The notes under the pieces were generated by a model. It saw only the letters and a list, made by a program, of their open reading frames with translations. It was not told the DNA's origin and ran no database searches. DNA of 64,000 bases, from positions 135,211,577 through 135,275,576 of the forward strand of contig NC_133324.1 in the NCBI RefSeq assembly GCF_042186555.1, given 5' to 3'. This stretch comes from Aquarana catesbeiana. Lineage: Eukaryota > Chordata > Amphibia > Anura > Ranidae. This document shows, piece after piece, positions 56,544 to 64,000 of the stretch (positions are counted from its first letter, which is position 1; every line of letters starts with the position of its first letter). Made by a program: the position numbers and the translations under genes.

Positions 56544-56993
56544 GAACTGTTTGTGGGACTAGAGACCTGGAGCTCAGAGAGCGCAAACAAACCGTGCCAT
56601 CCACCTAGCAGACACTGGTAAAAAACTGGGATCACTTCCTGTCTAAAGACCTTTGGTCTACCAGTGTCCATTCACCTGGAGATGGAGTATAACCCAGCAG
56701 GCAATGAATATTAGCCTGTGTCCCATGATGTATGAAAAAGAAATAGACAATTGAGATACATAGAGTGGGTATAGAAAAGAATCACCCCCTTTAAAATAAT
56801 ATTTTTTCTGCTTTGCAGCCTGAAATGAAGACACAGTTTTTGTTTTATCCAGCTGTATTTACTCAGTGCAACTTATAACATCCAAATGAACAAGAACGCA
56901 ACCAGGTCAGAAAAAAAACAAAACAGAATCACGGAGTTGGAAAAAGGAATACAAGGGGGTAACAGTATTTTGGTGAACCACCTTTTGCTTTAA

Positions 56994-57322
56994 CCGCTTC
57001 AGCCCCGGAAGATTTTACCCCCTTCCTGACCAGAGCACTTTTTGCGATTCGGGACTGCTTCACTTTAACTGACTATTGCGTGGTTGAGCGACGTTGCACC
57101 CAAACAAAATTGACATCCCTTTTTCCCCACAAATAGAGCTTTCTTTTGGTGGTATTTGATCACCTCTGCAGTTTTTATTTTTTGCGCTATAAACAAAAAA
57201 GGGCGACAATTAAAAAAAAAAAAAGCTTTAACTTTTTGCTGTAATAAATTTCCCACAAAAATATATAAAAAACATTTTTTTTTTCCTCAGTTTAGGCCGA
57301 TACGTATTCTTCTACATATTTT

Positions 57323-57358
<36 letters not shown>

Positions 57359-57960
57359 GCAATAAGCGTATATTGATCGGTTTGCACAAAACTTATAGTG
57401 TCTACAAAATAGGAGATAGTTTTATGGCATTTTTATTATGAATTTTTTCCTTATTAGTAATGGCGGCGATCTGCGATTTTATCGTGACTGCGACATTATG
57501 GTGGACACATCGGACACTATTTTGGGACCATTGTCCTTTATATAGCGATCAGTGCTATAAAAATGCACTGATTACTGTGTAAATGACACTGGCAGGGAAG
57601 GGGTTAAACACTAGGGGGCGATCAAGGGGTTAAAGTATATCCTAGGGAGCGATTCTAACTGTAGGGGGATGGGCTTAAACTCACATGACAGCGATCACTG
57701 CTCCCGACAGGGAGCAGTGATCTCTGTCATGTCACAAGGAAAAACGGGAAAATGCCTTGTTTACATAGGCCCTTCCCTGTTCTGAGGCTCTGTGACACGA
57801 TCGCCGGGATACCGGCGGACATCGGGTCTGCAAATACGATCACGCTGTATGCGGCGCGCGCCTGCTAGCCCCGCCAATTAAAGGGGACGTACAGGTACGC
57901 CCAATTGCCCACCGCTGCCATTGTGCCAATGTATATCGGCGTGCAGCGGTCAGCAAGTGG
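56994..57960. mobile_element. TTAA MITE (D), CCACTTGC family
   Basis: TTAA at 56990-56993 and 57961-57964. Ends CCGCTTCAGCC and, on the minus strand, CCACTTGCTGACCG. It has a 31-base A run (about 57327-57357). Confidence 0.85.
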
Positions 57961-57964
57961 TTAA

Positions 57965-59266
57965 TTACAGCCTTTAGTCTATTGGGATATGTCTCTACTA
58001 ACTTTGCAATATTTGCCCAATATTATTATATATATTTCTGCAATCTTTGCAGAACTGCTCAGTTCAATTAAATTTGATGGTGATCGTTTGTGGACTGCAG
58101 TCTTCAAATCATTCCACAGATTTTCAATGGGGTGTAAGCCTGGGTCCTGACTGACTAGGCCATGCAAGGACATTCACCTTTTTCTCCTTTAACCACTGTG
58201 TGGCCATTTTTTCTGTGTGCTTTGGGTCTTTGTCATGTTCTTCCCATTGACGGCTTTCTGGCAGAAGGCAGCAGATTTTCCTCAAGAATTTGACGGTATT
58301 TTGCCCCATCCAGTCCCTGCTGCAGAGAAACACCCCCAATAACAGGATATTCTTTACTGTAGGAATTGTGTTATTTGGAAGATGAGATTTGTACTGGATT
58401 TCCACCAGACATTATTTGGTGTTGAGGACAAATAATTCAGTTTTAGTCTCATCTGACCATAACACCTTTTTCCATGTGGCTGCAGAATCTTCAAGGTGTA
58501 CAACAAATCAGTTCTACGCCACCTCATTAATGCTGTCAGATCGTGCATTGGAGAGACGCACAACCTCCCTCTGTCTCGCTCTCAAAAATTGAAGAGGGGA
58601 ACAAGATGGAAAAACCTGTTACTTTATGCTCAAAACAGGCATGAGACTTATTCCAAAACCTGGGTCCATTGGAACATATTCCCATTCTCAGAAGAAGTGA
58701 AGGCCATCTTCGCATCCCGAGTGTACTAAGACACAGTATCCCAATGTCCCATCTTCGGGGTCCTTCAGCGCTCTGCCTGCAACTACACCAGTCTTACTCC
58801 CCCGCCACCTTTTCTTTTCCCTTTTGAGCCAAGAGAGGCTACCCCTCCTACTCCATTTTAAGCTCTGTTTATTTTTTTTATTGCTGGGTATTCCGGTCAT
58901 CCATGCTAATTATATCATGTTAGTTTAGGATCTCTCTGGGGTCACTTCATACATGTATCTGTCTAATGTGATTTACTGCTCTGTGTATGCTGGATACTTT
59001 AAATAAAGAATAAAAATCAAGGTGTGTTTTGGCAAAGGTCAGTGGTGACTTCTTCTTGCAACCCTCCCATACAAGCCACATTTGTGGAGAATTTGTGATA
59101 TGGTTGTCAAATGCACACAATGACCACTCTATCAAATTCCAGAAACTGCTTCAGAGTTGCTGTAGGCCTCTTGGTAGCCTCTCTGACCAGTTTCCTCTTG
59201 GCTCTTTCATCCAGGTTGGAGCCTGATCTAGGGAGGGTCTGTGTTGTACCAAATACCTTCCACTTC
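57965..59266 (-). pseudogene. Tc1 transposase remnant
   Basis: Readable pieces: GQMRLKLNYLSSTPNNVWW (first Asp region, mutated), NTIPTVKNILLLGVF, DKDPKHTEKMATQWL (second Asp) and VLAWPSQSGPRLTPH (before the Glu), in more than one frame. The L1 fragment at 58500-59016 splits the gene. Unable to encode an active enzyme. Confidence 0.8.
58500..59016 (+). mobile_element. 5'-truncated L1 fragment
   Basis: 9-bp duplication TCAAGGTGT at 58491-58499 and 59017-59025. It encodes RHLINAVRSCIGE and LLLYAQNRHETYSKTWVHW, the same C-terminal ORF2 region as 55904-56074, then a 3' UTR ending AAATAAAGAATAAAAA. Confidence 0.85.
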
Positions 59267-59270
59267 TTAA

Positions 59271-59672
59271 CCACTTCCCCCCTGGCCTATAGCAAAATGA
59301 CAGCCAGGAGGTGGTTGAGTTATCCTGACTGGGCGTCATATGACATCCAGCAGTATAACAGCGGACGTGCGCATCGCAGCATTCGGTGGTGCGGCGTGTC
59401 AGTCTGACACACCGTTGGAGGCTCTTTACCGCGTGATCAGCCGTGTCTAAATTTTTTGCCTTTTTTTTTTTTTTTTTTTTTTTTTATTTGTTGCACAAAA
59501 AAAAAAAAATACCACCAAAAGAAAACTATTTGTGGGAACAATATGATTTAAAAAAAAATTTGTTTGGGCACAGTTGTGCATGACCGCGCATTTGTCATTC
59601 AAATTGCGACAGTGCTGAAAGCTGAAAATTGGCTTGGGCAGGAAGGTGTATAAGTGCCTGGTATTGAAGTGG
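59271..59672. mobile_element. TTAA MITE (E), CCACTTGC family
   Basis: TTAA at 59267-59270; right flank mutated to TCAA (59673-59676). Ends CCACTTCCCCCC and CCACTTCAATACC (minus). It shares TGACCGCGCATTTGTCATTC with MITE C, which fixes the family. Confidence 0.85.
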
Positions 59673-59946
59673 TCAAATAATATACTTCACTGTGCTTCTA
59701 GGCATTGATAAAACCTTTGAATTTTTTTGTATCCATCTGCTGACTTGTGCCTGTCCACAACTTTATCCTGGAGATCTTTTGATAGTGCCTTGCCACCCAT
59801 AGTTGATAGTTTGCTTCAGTTGCACTCCCAGGGACTGAAATGCTCCAGGCAAGCTCTTTTCATGCTGAGCCAATCAAAAATGACCACAATTGAAAGTCAA
59901 ATGGCTTTGTGTGCCATTGAGAAGGTGATTAGCTACACCTGATTAA

Positions 59947-60559
59947 CCACTTGCTTACTGGGCACTTAAACCCCCCTCCTATCCAGACCAATTTTCAGCT
60001 TTCAGCGCTGACGCACTTTGAATGACAATTGCGCGGTCATACAACACTGTACCCAAATGAAATTTTTATCATTTTTTCCCCACAAATAGAGCTTTCTTTT
60101 GGTGGTATTTGAGCATCTCTGCGGTTTTTATTAAAAAAAATTTAAAAAGACTGAATTTAAAAAAAATAATAATTTTTTTTATAACTAAATCTAAAAAAAA
60201 AAAAAAAAAATTTATTATAACAGGTAATTTTTCTCCTTCATTGATGTACGCTGATGAGGTGGCACTGATGGGCACTAATAGGCGGCAGTGATGGGCACTG
60301 ATCTGTTACACCGATAGGCAGCACTGCTATGTGGCACTTATTGGCACTACTGGTGGGCATTGATAGCTGGCACTTGTGGGCACTGTTAGGTTAGGACCAG
60401 CCCCTTACTCGGATCGGTGATCAGCCGAGTCTCAGTGACTCTGTGATCACAGCGCGCCCTGCAGAGCGCGTGCACAGGGGAGGCAGTCATATGACGGCCT
60501 CCCGGGAATTCAGGTCCGCGCTGTGGCCGTCATTCGGCCATAGCGCGGATAGCAAGTGG
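59947..60559. mobile_element. TTAA MITE (F), CCACTTGC family
   Basis: TTAA at 59943-59946 and 60560-60563. Ends CCACTTGCTTACTG and CCACTTGCTATCCG (minus). Minisatellite patch GGCACTGATGGGCACTAATA at 60260-60390. Confidence 0.9.
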
Positions 60560-60801
60560 TTAAAGTTTCCAAGTCATTTTTAGGCAGGAGGATGATTCTT
60601 TTTCCAGCTCAGATTCATTTTTTTTCTGACATGTTGGTGATATATTTTTCACCTGGATGTTATAAGTTGCACTGGGTAAATACAGCTGGATAAAAACAAA
60701 AACTGTCTGTCTTAATTTCCAGCCTGGGGGGGGGGCGGGGGGGGGGGGGGGGGGGCGATTCTTTTCTATACTCACTGTATATGGAAGTTGTTTAACCTTA
60801 A

Positions 60802-60960
60802 AGTGGATGTAAACCCTCACATATACCCAGTGAAGTGAACAACCTCAGATGATACACAGGGATGAAACAAATCTCCCCATATAAGTTTTACACGTATATC
60901 TGCGGTCTTCAGCTTTATATACTGTTTGGAACACATTTACTGAAAGTTTAATGAATGCAT
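60802..60960. mobile_element. Left end of a TTAA MITE (B family), truncated
   Basis: TTAA (60798-60801) then AGTGGATGTAAACCCTCACA, matching the terminal motif of MITE B. No right end was found. Confidence 0.5.
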
Positions 60961-61119
60961 AACTGACTTAACCTGCCTGATGTTCAGCTTAAAGAAAAAC
61001 AAGATAAAACCCGTCTGGCTACTCTTCTCAGAAATTAGCTATGTAGTGTCCCGTGAACTCCTGACACAACCACCCTAGGCAATTGTGGGAAGAACGAAAC
61101 AGGCACCAGAAGAAACAGG

Positions 61120-62405
61120 ACACTTAGAAAAATAGGTACATTTATTCCAGCAACTTAAAAGATAGCTTATTTGTTAAAATACAAGAAAAAAAAAAAGTGA
61201 TCATTTTAAATTATATATTCCAATAAATACCAGATTGGGAAAACGGAAACAGATGCTTTATTCATCACGATGTCAGCTCTTTACCAGTGCATAAAAAGTG
61301 ACACAGGCACAATTTTCTGTAGTTAACACATTGCTTCCAGGGTGACAGATGCTCCTCTGAACCAACTTAATACCTTTGATGAATACCAAGTATTAAAAAA
61401 CAGAAAAATAAATGCGATACAAAAAAAAAAAAAATTAAAGTTACAAAAAGTATAAAATCTTGGACAGTGTATACAGCCATATAAAATTGTATGGAATTGT
61501 AAACCAGCCTAGTCTGGGGCTTGGTGTTCCACTCCCAGGCGGTGTGGTCAGGCTGCGATGTCATTGCTTGTTTGGCATTGGAAGGTCATAGCTATTCTGA
61601 ATGAGGTAGTGATAGACCACCAAAAAGAACTTTGGCCACCAGCACCAGAAAACCACAGTTCCCATCATTTTGTTTTTTAAACTGTGTAGCTTTTGAAAGC
61701 ATAGGGAGTTAAATACATTTGTGAACCAAATACAATTTCATAGCTGTAGAACATATGCAGATACTTCAGCCTCCCAGAACACGTAAAAGGGGAAAAAAAA
61801 AAAAAAAAAAAACACACCCAAACAGTACACAATTGGATAAAGGAAGTTTTGGATGATGATAGTTTCACTCACACCTATATGCCTGTTCTGTAGGGTTAAA
61901 AACTTATGTTTGACGTGCTTCCCACCAGAATCTCACTAGGCTTCACTTCTTTCTGAATGAACTTAGTGGCAAAAAGAGTAGAGAAGAGAATGCTGTGAGC
62001 AAAGAAAATTAGAGTCCCTAGCACAACAGGGACACCAATGTGAGCGAGATTACCACATGATCAAAACATTTTTTGGAGGACCAAAAGTCTACAAAATTAA
62101 TATAAACAAAAAGACATGCCGAGTTCAATATGGAATTCTTGGGCTTTAATAATAGCTGGCAAGTCATATGTTGCCCACCTATATGTCACAATTCTAGAAA
62201 TATTCTTTCTAAACTGCTGTGGCCTTAAAAAACAAAGTTAGAAGAAAAATAGAAAAGAAGCTGGATGAAGAAGAAATAAATTATTCTTTTTTATCAACTA
62301 AAACCAAAAGTATATTACAATGTTCAAAATTATTAAATAAGGTAAAAATAACCATTCTTTAAACTTAATGCAAAGTAGCTTGAAACTGGAAGGTTTTATG
62401 CAAGC

Positions 62406-62439
<34 letters not shown>

Positions 62440-62698
62440 GTACATGTCCAAGTTCAGTTGATTTGGCTTTTTTGGCCTTAGCAGCAGACAAATTGGGGCC
62501 AGCAGTGATAACTGGACCCTGCCAGACAAACGAGACATGAGGCACATAGACTTCTGTTGAGGCTGTAATAAGTCTTCCTTTCAGGCTGCCTGCATACCAT
62601 CCCTTCCCAATCGTGACAAAGCACATTCCCTATAGAGAAGTTTCCGTTTTATTTTCCGCTCTCTTATGGTCCTGTATTCATCCCAATATTTATTGGGC
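61120..62698 (-). other. HMGCR: HMGCR 3' untranslated region
   Basis: It follows the HMGCR stop codon directly. It contains A-rich runs on the plus strand (61792-61811, 62411-62438), that is poly(U) in the transcript. Candidate poly(A) signals AATAAA on the minus strand are at 61257-61262 and 61141-61146; the second would end the UTR at about 61120, just right of the transposon-rich region. UTR length (about 1.6 kb) is inferred from these signals. Confidence 0.65.
61141..61146 (-). terminator. HMGCR: Candidate HMGCR poly(A) signal
   Basis: AATAAA on the minus strand in an A/T-rich setting; it is the last such hexamer before the Tc1 and MITE sequences. An earlier alternative lies at 61257-61262. 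Confidence 0.5.
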
Positions 62699-62753
62699 TC
62701 AGGCAGCTTTTTTTATGCATGTGCCAGGCATATCTTGAAGGTTTATTTTTGAC
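62699..62753 (-). CDS. HMGCR: HMG-CoA reductase, last coding exon
   Basis: After the acceptor CTTTTCTTGCAG, the first base completes the Arg codon split with the previous exon (AG|G). The exon then reads SKINLQDMPGTCIKKAA and stops with TGA at 62699-62701. This matches the vertebrate HMGCR C terminus (human ends SKINLQDLQGACTKKTA). The Ser that opens the exon corresponds to the AMPK-phosphorylated Ser872 of human HMGCR, which lowers activity when energy is short. The tail is flexible in known structures. Another frame of this exon looks protein-like by chance but contains stops upstream. Confidence 0.97.
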
Positions 62754-62939
62754 CTGCAAGAAAAGAACAGTGCCCAATTAAAGGAAATCAAGAGTCAATT
62801 CACAAATTTACAGAGGGTAATCTGTTGGAGCCCCCAGGAAATATTGATGCTTCCAAGAATGGACAAGCATGTGACCTGCTCTAATGGATGCAGAGCTTGG
62901 GCCTGAACAGCCACTCCCCAGGCCCGAATACTTTTTTTT

Positions 62940-62988
62940 AACCCTGTGTAAGCTCTGACACCATCTTACAATGAGCTTACACAGGGTT
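62940..62988. repeat. Perfect 16-bp inverted repeat in the HMGCR last intron
   Basis: AACCCTGTGTAAGCTC, a 17-nt spacer, then GAGCTTACACAGGGTT. Exact pairing suggests a small hairpin or the core of a young fold-back element. Confidence 0.9.
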
Positions 62989-63028
62989 TGAACATCAACC
63001 CTTTGACACAAACCAATGTGGTAGTTAA

Positions 63029-63449
63029 AGTATAACTAAAAGGCAACTTTTTTTTTTTTTCCCATGTTGAATAGAGTGGTGAGGGATTAGAACACCTGTC
63101 AGTTTTTATTGCTGTCTGTGCACCCATTAGGGAGATTCCCCCTTTCCATTCGTCCTGTTTACTTTCCCTTTTAGTGATAATGGTAAACAAAAATCCTAAA
63201 TTTTGCCCCCCCCCCCGAAAAGCAAGAGGGGAAATCTTCCAACACTAGTTCTGGGAACCTAGGGGTCCCCAAGGAATTCCCTTAATTTGCAGGGATTTCT
63301 TCTCATTTCCTGTTTGGCTATGGGACAGGAAGTGAAGTGAAATCTCCACAACGGCATACAGGTGACGAATAAAAAGCTGACAGGGGTTATAACCCTCCCA
63401 TACTCTATCCAAAATGGAAAAAAAATAAAGTTTTGTCTATAGTTCTTCT
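63029..63449. mobile_element. TTAA MITE (G) in the HMGCR last intron
   Basis: TTAA at 63025-63028 and 63450-63453. Ends AGTATAACTAAAAGGCAAC and, on the minus strand, AAGAAGAACTATAGACAAAA. No coding capacity. Confidence 0.85.
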
Positions 63450-63627
63450 TTAAGCATCACGGGGTGGGGGTGGGGGGGGTGGGGGTGTGGGGGGTGGTGT
63501 TGGTCTGAAGGGGGGCAGGGTTATTTATTTTTTTTAAAGAAAACCTGTTCTAGATGAGCAACATGACAGAATCTTTTTAAGACAGACCGGTGGTATTCAG
63601 TCCTATTATGATTAAAAGTTGCATTAC

Positions 63628-63782
63628 CTGTTGTGGACCATATGGCTCTTCACCAAATGCCCAGCTGCCAAAGCTGCCATTAGGGAAAGTTCTCCTGCCA
63701 TTACTGTGCCACAGACGATTTGTGCAAGTTGGCATGCATTTTTACCAGGATACTCTGTGCTTGCACCCTGTACTCCAAGCAT
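63628..63782 (-). CDS. HMGCR: HMG-CoA reductase, penultimate coding exon
   Basis: 155 bp, acceptor GAATAG|ATG and donor AG|GTAATG. It reads MLGVQGASTEYPGKN, QLAQIVCGTVMAGELSLMAA and LAAGHLVKSHMVHN. HMGCR reduces HMG-CoA to mevalonate with two NADPH in the ER membrane, the rate-limiting step of sterol synthesis. This exon is the end of the cytosolic catalytic domain. The His of SHM corresponds to the catalytic His866 in human HMGCR and is conserved. Upstream exons (sterol-sensing membrane domain and most of the catalytic domain) lie beyond the right edge. The exon pair is intact and looks functional. Confidence 0.97.
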
Positions 63783-64000
63783 CTATTCATAAACAAATAA
63801 CACATATGAAATTAATAAGTTGAAGTGAACAACTATAAAACATGATCAAAACACATTTTTTATTCACAGTCCAAAAAAAATTATTCAAGTGAATGTAAAG
63901 GCTGATCCAATTCAGAGTATAAAATGGTACAATTAGGAGCCAAGAAATCCAGATTTGTAGAACTATTATAGTTATATTTAAATTGTTACAAAATTTACTG
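63783..64000 (-). other. HMGCR: HMGCR intron (partial)
   Basis: A/T-rich sequence upstream of the penultimate exon acceptor; the previous exon is outside the window. Confidence 0.8.

Larger units (their letters stand above)
43572..56745 (-). mobile_element. DIRS-type tyrosine-recombinase retroelement, heavily interrupted
   Basis: On the minus strand: gag (48852-45850), RT and RNase H (46017-44535), and the start of the tyrosine recombinase (44219-43572), which is cut by the provirus end. Insertions: TTAA MITEs at 46207-46685, 47240-47615 and 47620-48398, a hammerhead-like short element at 44222-44534, and L1 sequences from about 50000 to 56543. The 5' region appears to resume at 56544-56745 (CATCATGGGACACAGG on the minus strand). 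That outer limit is inferred. Confidence 0.8.
56759..60777 (-). mobile_element. Tc1-type element, split by four later insertions
   Basis: TA at 56757-56758 and 60778-60779. Ends CATAGAGTGGGTATAGAAAA at left and CAGTGAGTATAGAAAAGAAT (minus) at right, both followed by TTTATCCAGCTGTATTTA. Inserts: TTAA MITEs 56994-57960, 59271-59672 and 59947-60559, and an L1 fragment 58500-59016. A G-run (60725-60755) lies near the right end. Confidence 0.88.

Noticed and set aside
60725..60755. G-run as a regulatory G-quadruplex
   Set aside because: It sits in the end of a dead Tc1 and is more simply a slippage tract.
62581..62712. Protein-like frame with KLPEPNKYWDEYRTIRERK in the last HMGCR exon
   Set aside because: The HMGCR frame of the same exon matches the known C terminus and splice phase; the other frame has stops upstream and lies mostly in the 3' UTR.

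Overview
The window is eukaryotic and most likely from a frog of the ranid type. Its right edge carries the last two coding exons of the vertebrate HMG-CoA reductase gene (HMGCR, minus strand). Almost everything to the left is layered transposable elements of a mix familiar from large amphibian genomes: L1/Tx1-type LINEs, a Penelope-like element, a DIRS tyrosine-recombinase retroelement, LTR/retroviral sequences, Tc1, hAT, PIF/Harbinger and many TTAA-flanked MITEs. The exact species cannot be read from the sequence. I found no tRNA, rRNA, CRISPR array or bacterial feature.

Layout. 1-6472: the right part of a PIF/Harbinger transposon with an apparent three-gene cargo: a spliced MADF-domain gene (-), a spliced SANT/Myb-like gene (+) and a decayed DDE transposase (-). 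6906-8330: an unclassified composite repeat. 8340-8690: a short retroelement-like sequence with a hammerhead-like motif. 8691-15283: L1 copy 1, split by a 2.5-kb non-autonomous hAT element (10221-12762) that carries a 1-kb minisatellite and nested palindromes. 15820-22214: L1 copy 2, full length with a 16-bp target duplication. 22460-25598: a SINE, a Tc1 relic, a MITE and a hAT element. 25599-30075: a Penelope-like element with a partial upstream repeat, reverse transcriptase and GIY-YIG nuclease. 30430-34704: a Harbinger MITE, a weak DIRS relic and an almost intact Tc1. 34867-43571: an LTR element fragment with an unusual zinc-ribbon ORF, joined to a decayed retrovirus-like provirus. 43572 to about 56745: a DIRS element (-) broken by three TTAA MITEs, a hammerhead-like insert and an L1 (copy 3, 50044-55890) that itself landed in an L1 3' fragment. 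56759-60777: a Tc1 relic split by three TTAA MITEs and a small L1 fragment. About 61120-64000: the HMGCR 3' end.

The only evident host function is sterol synthesis (HMGCR). The remaining genes serve transposition: paired DNA-binding cofactors plus DDE transposase in Harbinger, ORF1p plus EN/RT in L1, RT plus GIY-YIG in Penelope, gag/RT/RNase H/YR in DIRS, and gag/pol in the provirus. All autonomous copies show at least one lesion in this window. L1 copy 3 is the freshest: ORF1 is open and ORF2 has a single nonsense codon. Nesting and target duplications give a relative insertion history.
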